Below are positions 1 to 9,900 of a stretch of 64,000 bases of DNA, piece by piece (within the stretch, counting starts at the first letter, position 1; the number at the start of each line of letters is the position of its first letter). This stretch comes from Phenylobacterium sp. Its GTDB lineage: Bacteria; Pseudomonadota; Alphaproteobacteria; Caulobacterales; Caulobacteraceae. The notes under the pieces are model-generated. The model had not been told where the DNA came from and searched no databases. It saw only the letters and a list, made by a program, of their open reading frames with translations. Position numbers and translations under genes: made by a program. The stretch is from the NCBI RefSeq assembly GCF_030679875.1, contig NZ_JAUXSP010000008.1:62001-126000 (forward strand), written 5' to 3'.

Positions 1-676
1 CGGCGGCGATGTCGGGATGGGTCAGGATGGCGTCGACGCAGACCTTGTCCCCCTGGACCACGTTCAGCACGCCGGCCACATCGATCCCCACCTCGGCGCC
101 GGCCTCCATGAACAGCTCGGCCAGCCGCACCGGCACGCTGGGGTCTTTTTCGGACGGCTTGAGAATGAAGGTGTTTCCCACCGCCACGGCCACCCCGAAC
201 ATCCACATCGGGATCATGGCGGGGAAGTTGAACGGGGTGATGCCGGCCGCCACGCCCAGGGGCTGGCGCATGGAATAGACATCGATCCCTGGGCCTGCGC
301 CCTGGGTGTACTCGCCCTTCAGCGCATGGGGGATGCCGCAGGCGAACTCGATCACCTCCAGCCCCCGCTGGATGTCGCCCTTTGAGTCGGCGATCACCTT
401 GCCGTGCTCGGACGACAGCAGGGCGGCCAGCTCGTCCATCCGCGTCTCGACCAGGCGCTTGTAGGCGAACATCACCCGGGCCCGACGCTGGGGGTTGATC
501 GCGGCCCAGGCGGGCTGGGCGGCCAGGGCGGCCTGCACGGCCATGTCCAGCTCGCCGGTTGAGGCCAGGGCGACGCGGCCCTGGACCTCGCCGAGGTTGG
601 GATCGAAGACCTCGCCAAAGCGGCCCGAGGTTCCGGCGGCGGCGCGGCCGGCGATGAAGTGGCTGATCTCACGCAT
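1..676 (-). CDS. mmsA: CoA-acylating methylmalonate-semialdehyde dehydrogenase, N-terminal part (cut by window edge)
   Basis: Oxidises methylmalonate or malonate semialdehyde to propionyl-CoA or acetyl-CoA with NAD and CoA, in valine and inositol catabolism. About 225 of the family's roughly 500 residues are present: the translation begins MREISHFIAGRA and contains the nucleotide-binding stretch GVAAGITPFNFPAMIPMWM near residue 140, which is typical of the MmsA branch rather than generic aldehyde dehydrogenases. The catalytic cysteine lies beyond the window. The ATG at 676 is divergent from the acyltransferase at 755, leaving a 78 bp shared promoter region. Family assignment is strong; substrate choice between MmsA paralogues is inferred. 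Confidence 0.88.
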   Translation of the reverse strand, partial: MREISHFIAGRAAAGTSGRFGEVFDPNLGEVQGRVALASTGELDMAVQAALAAQPAWAAINPQRRARVMFAYKRLVETRMDELAALLSSEHGKVIADSKGDIQRGLEVIEFACGIPHALKGEYTQGAGPGIDVYSMRQPLGVAAGITPFNFPAMIPMWMFGVAVAVGNTFILKPSEKDPSVPVRLAELFMEAGAEVGIDVAGVLNVVQGDKVCVDAILTHPDIAA

Positions 677-754
677 GGGACGAAGCTTAGGCCGCCGCAG
701 CGCCCTCGCCTAGCGCTTGCCCAAATTGCAGGCTCAGGCGCATTCTTCGTCACA

Positions 755-1630
755 ATGAGCGTCGCTTCGTCCACGGAAATCCTGCGCACCGCCAGGCGGC
801 GTCACGACCACATCGTGGACGTGCTGATCGCCGAGCGCGCGCCGGCCTTGAGCCGCCACCCCAGCTGGCCGGTCCTGCGGCCGCTCCTCTATGGCCTGCT
901 GGACTACGCCAAGGCCCGCCGAATGGCCGACGCCATCGCCCCCCTGCCCGGTCACGAGGCCCTGGAGCAGGTCTCAGATCTGCTGCGTGTTCAGTTGTCG
1001 GTGGCCAACCTGGATCGCCTGCCGCGCCAGGGGCGGGTGGTGGTGATCGCCAATCATCCCACTGGGATCGCCGATGGGGTGGCCGTCTTCGACGCCTTCA
1101 AGGCGCGGCGGCCAGACCTCTGCTTCTACGCCAATTCCGACGCCCATCGGGTGGCGGCCGGCTTTTCCGACGTGCTGATCCCGGTGGAGTGGGTCGAAGA
1201 GAAACGGACACGCGAGCGCACCCGCCTGACCCTCCAACGCACCCGCGAAGCCATGGAGGCCGAGCGCGCCCTGGTGATCTTCCCCTCCGGACGGCTGGCC
1301 CGGCGGCAGGCCGATGGCCTGCTGGCCGATCCCCCCTGGATGAGCAGCGCCGTCTCCATCGCCCGCAAGTATGAGGCGCCAGTCGTGCCGCTGCATGTGA
1401 CCGGCCCCTGGTCGACCCTGTTCCACCTGTTCAATCGGGTATCGGCCGAGTTGCGGGACATCACCCTCTTCCACGAACTGCTGAACAAGCGCGGCGGCCA
1501 GTATGGGCTGACCCTTGGCCCTGCGATCGCGCCCGACGCCCTGGTTGGTGACGTCCAGACGGCGACGGAGGCGCTGAAAGCCTATGTGGAGCGCATTCTT
1601 CCCGGCGATCCGGACCGGCCCTTCGCATGA
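755..1630 (+). CDS. PlsC-type lysophospholipid/ornithine-lipid acyltransferase
   Basis: A 291-residue glycerolipid acyltransferase, probably membrane-associated and using acyl-ACP or acyl-CoA. The conserved histidine motif is seen as VIANHPTGIADG near residue 105, followed by a VIFPSGR block near residue 180 and VVPLHVTGP near residue 210, matching the acyltransferase blocks of the hemolysin/OlsA-like branch. The His to Asp spacing is five residues instead of the classic four, as in that branch. The ATG at 755 was chosen because an upstream in-frame start at 659 would run into the divergent mmsA start. The gene ends in an ATGA overlap with tsaE, suggesting one transcript. The exact lipid substrate cannot be told. 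Confidence 0.75.
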   Translation: MSVASSTEILRTARRRHDHIVDVLIAERAPALSRHPSWPVLRPLLYGLLDYAKARRMADAIAPLPGHEALEQVSDLLRVQLSVANLDRLPRQGRVVVIANHPTGIADGVAVFDAFKARRPDLCFYANSDAHRVAAGFSDVLIPVEWVEEKRTRERTRLTLQRTREAMEAERALVIFPSGRLARRQADGLLADPPWMSSAVSIARKYEAPVVPLHVTGPWSTLFHLFNRVSAELRDITLFHELLNKRGGQYGLTLGPAIAPDALVGDVQTATEALKAYVERILPGDPDRPFA

Positions 1631-2088
1631 GGCTTCCCATCGACGGCGATCTGCCCCTGGAGGATGAGGCGGCCACCTCGCGCCTGGGCGCGGCCCTCGC
1701 CAGCGCGCTGGGCGTCGGCGAGGCCATCTGCCTGACGGGTCCGCTGGGCGCAGGCAAGTCGACCCTGGCCCGGGCGCTCATCCGGGCGCGCACGCGTCCC
1801 GATGAGGACGTGCCCAGCCCGACCTTCACCCTGGTGCAGTTCTATGAGGGCGCCGGCCTGGCGCTGGCCCACTTCGACCTCTACCGGCTGACCAGCCCCG
1901 ACGAGGCCTATGAGATCGGCCTGGACGAAGCCCTGGAGGATGGGGCTGTGATCATCGAATGGCCCCAGCGCCTGGAGGGTCGCCTTCCCCCCCATCGCTT
2001 GGATATAGACATCGTTCTGGACGGGGCGGCGCGTCGGGCGCGGCTGACCCCCCATGGCGCCTGGGAAGGACGGACGGTTGAGTTCTGA
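1627..2088 (+). CDS. tsaE: tRNA threonylcarbamoyladenosine biosynthesis ATPase TsaE (YjeE)
   Basis: Cytoplasmic ATPase that works with TsaB and TsaD to form the t6A37 modification of ANN-decoding tRNAs. The 153-residue protein has the family's Walker A GPLGAGKSTLARALI near residue 38, the PSPTFTLVQFYEG block near residue 60, and the HFDLYRL and IIEWPQRL motifs that define the family. Its ATG overlaps the stop of the acyltransferase (ATGA) and its own end overlaps the start of amgK, so the genes are likely translationally coupled. The pairing of tsaE with a sugar kinase and nucleotidyltransferase is common in alphaproteobacteria. Confidence is high. Confidence 0.95.
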   Translation: MRLPIDGDLPLEDEAATSRLGAALASALGVGEAICLTGPLGAGKSTLARALIRARTRPDEDVPSPTFTLVQFYEGAGLALAHFDLYRLTSPDEAYEIGLDEALEDGAVIIEWPQRLEGRLPPHRLDIDIVLDGAARRARLTPHGAWEGRTVEF

Positions 2089-3166
2089 TCGTGAAGGCCT
2101 GAAGGCCGACTTCCTGCGCCGCCATGGCCTGGTCGACGCCCAGCGCACACCCCTGGCCGGAGACGCCTCGACGCGCCGCTATGAGCGGCTGTCGCGTCCG
2201 GGCCAGGCCAGCCTGATCTTCATGGACCAGCCGCCGGTGGAGACCGCGCCCTGCCCGCCCGAGGCCAGCCCCGATCAACGCCGTCTGGCCGGCTACAACG
2301 CCATGGCCCGTCTGGCGGCCGGCCGGGTGGACGCCTTCGTGGCCACCGCCGGCTGGCTGCGCAGCCAGGGTCTGTCAGCGCCAGAAATCATCGCCCACGA
2401 GGCCGGCGAGGGCCTGGCCGTGCTGGAGGATCTGGGAGACGATCTTTATGCCCGGCTCATCGAGTCCGGGACCGACGAAGCCCCGCTCTACGAGGCCGCC
2501 GTCGAGGTGCTCGCCCGCCTGCACGAGGCGACCCCGCCCCCGGTGCTGGAGGCGCAGGGCGCGGCCTGGCCCTTCCTCACCTATGACGACCTGGCGCTCC
2601 GCACCGGCGGCGACATGTTCCTGGAATGGTGGCCCAAGTTCTCGGGCCTCGCGCCCTTCGCGACCGACGCCGAAGCCGAGTGGGAGGCCCTGTGGGCGCC
2701 GATCAGGGCCCGGGCGGAGGCGGGCGCCAGCGTCTTCTGCCACCGGGACTATCACGCCGAGAACCTGATCTGGCTGCCCGGCCGCAATGGCGTGGCGAGG
2801 GTCGGCCTGCTGGACTTCCAGGACGCCGTTCGGGCCCATCCGGCCTGGGACTTCTCCATGCTGCTGCATGACGCCCGCCGCGATGTCTCGCCGGAACGGG
2901 AGGCTGCGGCCCTGGCCCGCTATCTGGAGATTCGCAGCGATGTCGACGAAGCCGCCTTCCGGGCCGATTACCACGCCCTGGGCGCCCTGAACTCGGCCCG
3001 CATCCTGTTCATCTTCGCCCGGCAGGTGGCGGGCTTCGGCAAGCCGCGCTACGAGGCCTTCATGCCCCGCACCTGGCGCTATCTCGAACGCTGCCTCGCC
3101 GACCCGGACCTTGCGCCGATCAAGGCCTGGTTCGACACCCATGTACCGCCTGAGGCTCGCCGGTGA
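2078..3166 (+). CDS. amgK: N-acetylmuramate/N-acetylglucosamine kinase AmgK (aminoglycoside phosphotransferase fold)
   Basis: Phosphorylates the anomeric hydroxyl of MurNAc in the peptidoglycan-recycling bypass that leads to UDP-MurNAc without de novo synthesis. The protein kinase-like fold shows the catalytic loop CHRDYHAENLIW and the metal-binding LLDFQDAVRAHPAWDF typical of the APH family. Two starts are possible: ATG at 2054 or TTG at 2078. TTG was chosen because GGAAGGA lies seven bases upstream of it, within the end of tsaE. The gene overlaps murU by GTGA. The murU neighbour is the main argument for AmgK over another APH-fold kinase. Confidence 0.85.
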   Translation: MSSDREGLKADFLRRHGLVDAQRTPLAGDASTRRYERLSRPGQASLIFMDQPPVETAPCPPEASPDQRRLAGYNAMARLAAGRVDAFVATAGWLRSQGLSAPEIIAHEAGEGLAVLEDLGDDLYARLIESGTDEAPLYEAAVEVLARLHEATPPPVLEAQGAAWPFLTYDDLALRTGGDMFLEWWPKFSGLAPFATDAEAEWEALWAPIRARAEAGASVFCHRDYHAENLIWLPGRNGVARVGLLDFQDAVRAHPAWDFSMLLHDARRDVSPEREAAALARYLEIRSDVDEAAFRADYHALGALNSARILFIFARQVAGFGKPRYEAFMPRTWRYLERCLADPDLAPIKAWFDTHVPPEARR

Positions 3167-3897
3167 GCGGCGGCTTTCCCCAGACAGCCTTCCCCAAGAC
3201 CGCGATGGTGATGGCGGCTGGCCTGGGCACGCGCCTGCGCCCCCTCACCGACCACAGGCCCAAACCCCTGGTCGAGGTGGCAGGCCGCGCCCTGGTCGAT
3301 CATGTGCTGGACCGGCTGGTGGAGGCCGGCGTCGAGACCGCCGTGGTCAATGTCCATCACTTCGCCGACCAGATGGTCGCCCACCTGGCGCGCCGGGACG
3401 ACATCCGCATCAAGATCAGCGACGAGCGCGCCACCCTGCTGGATTCCGGCGGCGGCATCGCCCACGCCCGGAACCTGCTGGGGGACGACCCGATCCTGGT
3501 GGCCAATATCGATTCCCTCTGGACCGGCGGCGAGGTCCCGCCCCTTCAGACCCTGGGCCAGGCCTGGGACCCACAGATCATGGACGTCCTGCTGCTGCTG
3601 GTCCCCCGGGGCCAGGGCCTCGGCTTCGAGGGGCCTCAGGGCTTCTTTCGCGACGAGGCGGGGCGACTGACCCATTCGGCTGAGCCGGAGCCGCCCACGC
3701 CCTACGCCAATGTCGGCTTTCAGATCCTCAAGCCGCAGATCGTGGATGGCGTGCGCGAAGACGCCTTCTCCATCGTGCCGATCTGGCAGAGGCTCGCCGC
3801 GCAGGGCCGGCTGCATGGGGCCGTGATGGACGCCTTCTGGATGCATGTGGGAGATCCTTCCGCCCGGGAGGCCGCCGAAGCCAAGCTGGCGACGTGA
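3163..3897 (+). CDS. murU: N-acetylmuramate alpha-1-phosphate uridylyltransferase MurU
   Basis: Transfers UMP from UTP to MurNAc-1-phosphate, giving UDP-MurNAc and closing the recycling route begun by AmgK. The 244-residue protein has the nucleotidyltransferase signature MVMAAGLGTRLRPLTDHRPK near residue 15 and a later ANIDS motif equivalent to the metal-binding aspartate block. The GTG start overlaps the amgK stop; an internal ATG at 3205 would also leave the signature intact. Because this route bypasses MurA, bacteria carrying it are known to tolerate fosfomycin. The gene overlaps addB by GTGA. Confidence 0.87.
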   Translation: MSGGFPQTAFPKTAMVMAAGLGTRLRPLTDHRPKPLVEVAGRALVDHVLDRLVEAGVETAVVNVHHFADQMVAHLARRDDIRIKISDERATLLDSGGGIAHARNLLGDDPILVANIDSLWTGGEVPPLQTLGQAWDPQIMDVLLLLVPRGQGLGFEGPQGFFRDEAGRLTHSAEPEPPTPYANVGFQILKPQIVDGVREDAFSIVPIWQRLAAQGRLHGAVMDAFWMHVGDPSAREAAEAKLAT

Positions 3898-6800
3898 GCC
3901 GGCCACAGCTCTTTGCTGGGCCCCGCCCCCGCTGGTTCAACATTCCGGCCCACCGGCCCTTCGTGCACGATCTCGCCCGCGGCCTGCACGACGCCCTGGC
4001 GCCCCTGGGCCCCGAAGCCCTGTCCCAGGCCACCGTGCTGACGCCCACCCGCCGGGGGGCTCGGGCCCTGGCAGACGCCTTCCTGGCGGCCGGTGGCGGC
4101 CGGGCCCTGCTGCCGCCGCAGATCAGGCCACTCGGCGACCTGGACGCCGGCGAGTCCCCGTTCGAACCGGGAGACCTGGCCGCGCGCCTGCCCGCCGCCA
4201 TCGCGCCTCTGCGGCGGCGGCTGGAGCTGACCCGGCTGGTCAAGACCCATGAGCATCTGCTGTCGCGCCATCTCGACGCCTCGGCGGCCCTGGAACTGGC
4301 CGACGCCCTGGGCGGCTTCCTCGACAGCCTGCAGATCGAGGAGGTCGACGCCTCTGGCGCGCTAGCCGGCCTGGTGGACGTGGAGCTGGCCGAGCACTGG
4401 CAGGTATCCCGCGCCTTCCTGGAGACCGCCCTGGCGGCCTGGCCCGAGCGGCTCGAGGCCCTCGGCGTGGTCGACACCAGCCAGCGTCGGGTCGCCCTGC
4501 TGCGGGCCCTGGCCGAACAATGGAGCATCCGGCCGCCGGAAGGTGTTCTGGTCGCCGCCGGCTCCACCGGCACGGCCCCGGCCACCGCGGCCCTGCTGGC
4601 GGTGATCGCCGAGGCGCCCCAGGGCTGCGTCGTCCTCCCGGGCCTCGACGAGAGCCTGGCCCAGAAGGCCTGGGACAAGGTGGATGAACAGCACCCGCAA
4701 GGGGCGCTAAGCCGGTTGCTGGAGCGCGCCGGCCTCACCCGCGACGATGTGACAACCTGGCCAGCCTCAGCCCCCTACCAGAGCCAGGGCCGCTGGCGCC
4801 GCCGGGTGATCAACGAGGCCCTTCGCCCCGCCGAAACCACCGCCGACTGGCTGGACGTCATCGGAAACCTGCGGGCTGAAGGGGCCAAGGAGGGCGTAGA
4901 CCCCATCGCCGAGGGTCTGGCCGGCCTCTCTGTGGTCACAGCGCGCAGTGAGGAAGAGGCCGCGACGGTCGCAGCCCTGTTGCTGCGGGAAACCCTGGAG
5001 ACCCCCGGCGCCACGGGCGCCCTGGTGGCGCCCGACCAGAATCTGGCCCGTCGCGTAGCCCTGAAGCTCGCCCGTTGGGGGGTGATCCCGGATTCTTCGG
5101 TGGGCGCGCCGTTGATGGCCTGCCCGGCAGGCGTGCTCGCGGGACTGGTCGCCAAGCTGGCGGCCGAGCCCCTCAATCCGGTGTTGCTGCTGGGCGTGCT
5201 CAAGCACCCCCTGACCCGGATGGGGGAGAGCCGCGAGACCCTCGAGCCGCGACTGATCGAGCTTGAACGTCATGGCCTTCGCGGGCCGCGACCCGCCGAC
5301 TGGGCGGCCCTGACCCGGCGGCTGGAAAGGAACCTGACCGATGACGCGCGGCGGGTCGGCGCGGCGGGCCTGATCGCGACCCTGCGCGCAGGCCTCACGC
5401 CCCTGACCGATATGAGCGAGCCTGCGCCAGCAGCCGAACGGGCCAGGGCGCTGGCCATGGCGCTGGAATCCCTGGCTGCGGACGGCGACGGCGCCTCGGG
5501 CCGCCTGTGGGGCGGAGCGGGCGGCGAGGCGCTGTCCCAACTTCTGGCCGGGCTGATGGCCGAAGCCGGCGCCCTGCCGCCAGTGACGCCCAAGGGCTTC
5601 GCCGACCTGCTGGTCCGCCTGATGGGGGACGAGACGGTCCGGATCGGCGGCGCCACCCATCCACGGCTGCGCATCCTGGGCGCCATCGAGGCGCGCCTCG
5701 TGCGGGCTGACCGGCTGGTGGTGGCGGGCCTGGAAGAAGGCGTCTGGCCCCAGGGGGCGCCGCTCGATCCCTTCCTGTCGCGCCCCATGCGCGAGCGGCT
5801 GGGCCTGCCGCCGCCGGAGCGCCGGGTGGGCCTAGCCGCCCACGACTTCGCCCAGGCCGCCTGCGCCCCCAATGTCGTCCTGCTGCATTCCGAACGTCGA
5901 GATGGTCAGCCGACGGTGAAGTCCCGTTGGCTCTGGCGGCTGGAGACCCTGGCCCGGGGCGCAGACCTGACCCTGCCTGGCCGACCCGACCTGCTGGACT
6001 GGGCCAGAGCCCTGGACGCGGCGCCGGACTATGAGCCGATCGCAAGGCCCGCGCCGCGCCCGCCTGTGGCTGACCGTCCGAACAAGTTCGCCGTCACCCG
6101 GATCGAGTCCCTGACCCGGGACCCCTATGCCGTCTGGGCCCGCGACATCCTGCGCCTCTACCGCCTGGAGCGCCCGGACGAGCCGGTGGAGGCCCGGGCC
6201 CGGGGCACGGCCATTCACGAGGCCTTCGAGACCTTCGCCAAACGCCACCCCAAGGCCCTGCCGCCGGAGCCGGCCCAGGAATTCGCCGCCCTCTATCTGG
6301 AAGCTCTGGTCGCCGCCGGCGCCCCGCCGGAATCGCTGGCCCGCGAACAGGCGCTCGCCCAGGAGGCGGCCGCCTGGGTGGTCGCCCTGGAGGCCGAGCG
6401 AAGGGCCGATGGCCGCGACATTCATGTGGAGGCCAAGGGGCAGATCACGCTCCGCGCCGGCCTGCGGGACTTCACCCTGACCGCCAAGGCCGACCGCATC
6501 GAGACCGGCCCGGACGGCTATGCCCACATCCTCGACTACAAGACCGGCCAGGCGCCGTCGAAGAAGATGGTCGAGACCGGCTTCTCCCCGCAGCTGACCC
6601 TGACGGCGGCCATCGTCGCCCGGGGCGGCTTCGAGGGCGTGCCGGCGCGGCCGCCTGGCGACCTGGTCTATCTGCAGGTCACCGGCCGCAAGCCGGCGGG
6701 AAAAGTCGAGTTGCGCGGCGCGGCCGGCGAGGAAAGCCACGACGCCGCCGAGCAGGCCCTGGCCGGCGCCCTGCGCCTGCTGGTCCAGTTCGATGATCCC

Positions 6801-6923
6801 GAGCGGGCCTATCTGTCGCGCACCGCCCCGCAGTTCGTCCACGACTATGCCGGCGACTACGCCCACCTGGCCCGGGTGTTCGAATGGTCCACCAGCGGCG
6901 AAGACGGCGAGGGCGAGGCATGA
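3894..6923 (+). CDS. addB: Double-strand break repair protein AddB (alphaproteobacterial type)
   Basis: Non-catalytic helicase-like and nuclease subunit of the AddAB helicase-nuclease that resects DNA double-strand ends for RecA loading. The 1009-residue length fits the alphaproteobacterial AddB family. The N-terminal motor-like half is degenerate, and the RecB-type PD-(D/E)XK nuclease motif is visible as HILDYKTGQAPSKKM near residue 877, preceded by a conserved DRIE. Start is GTG overlapping murU; the end overlaps the addA ATG by four bases, which suggests coupled synthesis of the two subunits. Confidence 0.93.
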   Translation: MSRPQLFAGPRPRWFNIPAHRPFVHDLARGLHDALAPLGPEALSQATVLTPTRRGARALADAFLAAGGGRALLPPQIRPLGDLDAGESPFEPGDLAARLPAAIAPLRRRLELTRLVKTHEHLLSRHLDASAALELADALGGFLDSLQIEEVDASGALAGLVDVELAEHWQVSRAFLETALAAWPERLEALGVVDTSQRRVALLRALAEQWSIRPPEGVLVAAGSTGTAPATAALLAVIAEAPQGCVVLPGLDESLAQKAWDKVDEQHPQGALSRLLERAGLTRDDVTTWPASAPYQSQGRWRRRVINEALRPAETTADWLDVIGNLRAEGAKEGVDPIAEGLAGLSVVTARSEEEAATVAALLLRETLETPGATGALVAPDQNLARRVALKLARWGVIPDSSVGAPLMACPAGVLAGLVAKLAAEPLNPVLLLGVLKHPLTRMGESRETLEPRLIELERHGLRGPRPADWAALTRRLERNLTDDARRVGAAGLIATLRAGLTPLTDMSEPAPAAERARALAMALESLAADGDGASGRLWGGAGGEALSQLLAGLMAEAGALPPVTPKGFADLLVRLMGDETVRIGGATHPRLRILGAIEARLVRADRLVVAGLEEGVWPQGAPLDPFLSRPMRERLGLPPPERRVGLAAHDFAQAACAPNVVLLHSERRDGQPTVKSRWLWRLETLARGADLTLPGRPDLLDWARALDAAPDYEPIARPAPRPPVADRPNKFAVTRIESLTRDPYAVWARDILRLYRLERPDEPVEARARGTAIHEAFETFAKRHPKALPPEPAQEFAALYLEALVAAGAPPESLAREQALAQEAAAWVVALEAERRADGRDIHVEAKGQITLRAGLRDFTLTAKADRIETGPDGYAHILDYKTGQAPSKKMVETGFSPQLTLTAAIVARGGFEGVPARPPGDLVYLQVTGRKPAGKVELRGAAGEESHDAAEQALAGALRLLVQFDDPERAYLSRTAPQFVHDYAGDYAHLARVFEWSTSGEDGEGEA

Positions 6924-9900
6924 GCCCAGTCATCGGCATCGACATCGATCCCCAGCGCACGGCGGCCGATCCGGATCTGTCGGCCTTCGTCACCGCCAAT
7001 GCCGGCTCGGGCAAGACCAAGACCCTGATCGACCGGGTGGCCCGGCTGCTGCTGTCGGGCGCGGCGCCCGCCGCCATCCTGTGCGTGACCTACACCAAGG
7101 CCGCCGCCGCCGAGATGCAGCGCCGGCTGTTTGACCTGCTGGGCCAGTGGTCGGTGTGCGACGACGCCGCCCTGCGCCAGGCGCTCGCCAGGTTGGAGGG
7201 CCGCACGCCCGCAGACTATGACGGGCCGCGCCTGTCGGCCGCGCGGGCCCTGTTCGCCCAGGCTCTGGAGACGCCCGGCGGCCTGAAGATCCAGACCATC
7301 CACGCCTTCTGCGAAAAGCTGCTGCGGCGCTTCCCCCTGGAGGCGGGGATTTCCCCAGGCTTCCGGGTGATGGACGATCCGGCCGCGGCCCTGATCGCCC
7401 GGGCCGCCCGCCAGGACGTGGCGCGCCATGCCCTGACCGGCGAAGGCGCTGTGGCCCAGGCCTATGCGCGGCTGTCGGTCAGTCTGGACTTCCGCGCCTT
7501 CGAGCAGATGTTCGCCACCTTCGAGGCCCGCCGCGGCGCGCTCGACGCCTTTGTGGCTCGCGAAGGCGGACTGGAAGGCGCGCTGGCCTGGATCTGGGAG
7601 ACCTGTGGCTTCGACGGCGAGGCCGATCCTGAGGCGGTGGCAGCCGCCGCCATGGCCGAGCTCGACCGGGCGCTCTGGCGCGAGGCCGCCGAGGTCCTGG
7701 CCCTGGGCGGCAAGACCGACCAAGCGTGTTCGCAGTCCCTCGCGACGGTGGCCGCCGACAGCCAAGCCGCTCTGTCAGACGCCCTGAAGGCCCTGTTCAC
7801 CCAGGGGGGCGAGGGCACGCCCGTGACCTTGGTCGCCAAGACCAAGGCTCTGGCCAACGCCGAGCCCCTGCGCCAGGCCCTGCTGGACGAACAGGACCGC
7901 CTGGCCATCGCCCGCGATCAGGTGCGCGCCGCCAACATCGCCTGGGACAGCGCCTATGTCCTGGTCCTGGCCCAGGCCTATCTGACCGCCTACGCGGCGG
8001 AGAAGGCCGCGGCCGGGGCGCTGGATTTCGGCGACCTGATCGAGAAGACGCGAGCCCTGGTGGCGGAGAGCCCCATGGCCGCCTGGGTGCTCTACAAGCT
8101 GGACGGCGGCATCGACCATATCCTGCTGGACGAAGCCCAGGACACCGCGCCGGAGCAGTGGGAGATCCTCAGCGCGCTGACCGCCGAGTTCTTTGCGGGC
8201 GAGGGCCGCGAGCGCCAGGCCCTGCGCAGCCTGTTCGTGGTCGGCGACGAGAAACAGTCGATCTATTCCTTCCAGGGCGCGGCGCCTGAGCGCCTGCGCC
8301 TGGAGACCGAGACCTATCTGGCCCGCATCCAGGACGCCGGGGCGCGGGCCCAAAGCGTGCCGCTCGCCACCTCCTGGCGCTCCACCGTCGATGTCCTGGC
8401 CTATGTGGATGCGGTCTTCGCAGCGCCGGAAACCCAAGGCGGCGTGCCGCCGGCCCGGGGCGAGGAGGCCGTGCGCCACATCCCCATGCGCGCCGATCAT
8501 CGCGGCTGCGTCGATGTCTGGCCCCTGGAGCGCGAGCCCGAGGGCGAGGCGCGCGAGGCCTGGGACGCGCCCTTGGACGTCGAGGGCGCGACCAGCGCCA
8601 ACCGCCGGCTGGCGGAAAACATCGCCTGTGAGATCGAGGACCTGGTGGCCCGGGGCGACGGAGTATTCGACAAGGACCTGGATGGCCAGGGCGGGACCCG
8701 CGGCGCCTGGCGGCCGGCGCGGTTCGGCGACGTCCTGATCCTGGTGCGGCGGCGTAAGGCCCTGTTCGAGGACATCCTGCGCGCCCTGAAGCGCCGGGGC
8801 GTGCCGGTGGCCGGCGCCGACCGGCTGGCCCTGTCGGAACACATCATCTTCGATGATCTGCTGGCCGTCGCCCGCTTCGTGCTCTTCCCGCAGGACGAGC
8901 TGAACCTGGCGGCCCTGCTGAAGAGCCCGTTCTGCGGCCTGGACGATGAGGCGCTCTACGCGCTCGCCAAGCCCCGCAAGCCCGGCGAATTGTGGGCCGC
9001 CCTGCAGGACAGGGCTCTTGAGCGCGCTGACTGGACCCAGGCCCTGACCTTTCTCACCGCCGCCAGGGACGAGGCCCGGACGCGGCGGCCGTTCGAATTC
9101 TATGGCCGACTGCTCTCCTTACGTGACGGCGACGGCGCCTCCATGCGCCAGAGGATCGTGCGCCGGCTGGGGACCGAGGCCGAAGACGCCCTGGACGAGT
9201 TCCTGGCCCAGGCCCAGGCCGCCGAACAGCGGGGCGTGTGTGATCTGGAGGGCCTGGCCGACGCGCTCGCCGGCCTCAACATCACCGTCAAGCGCGAGAT
9301 GGAGGCGGCCCGCAATGAGGTCCGCGTGATGACCGCCCATGGCGCCAAGGGGCTGGAGGCGCCCATCGTCTTCCTGCCCGAGACCACCCTGTCGGGCCTG
9401 GGCCGTGGCTCGCCCCTGCTGGAGACCGAAGGTGGCGGCTTCCTCTGGTGCCCGTCCAAGACCCAGGACTGCGCGGCCTCGACCACGGCCCGCGAGCTGC
9501 GCGCCCGCAAGGACGAGGAAGAGGCCTATCGCCTGCTCTATGTGGCCCTGACCCGGGCCCGCGACCGGCTGGTGATCTGCGGCCGGGTCGCGGCCAAGAC
9601 CAAGGAAGAGAACCTGAAAGGCTGGTGGGCCGCCATCCAGGCCGGCTTCGCCCACGCGCTCATCGGCCCCCATATGCGGCCGGCCGCCTGCGGCCAGGTG
9701 GAGGCCCGCAGGTTCGGCGAGGACCCGCAGGTCCTGGGCCGCGGCGCCGATGACGCCCCGACCACCGCCGCTCTGCCCGATTGGGCGCGGGCCGACGCCG
9801 CCCTCGATCCCCTGGCCCGCTTCGCCTCGCCCTCGGACCTGGGCGAAGCCGAGGAGATCCTGGCGCCCTCGCCCCTGGCCCGGGTGGGCGGGCTGGGCCG

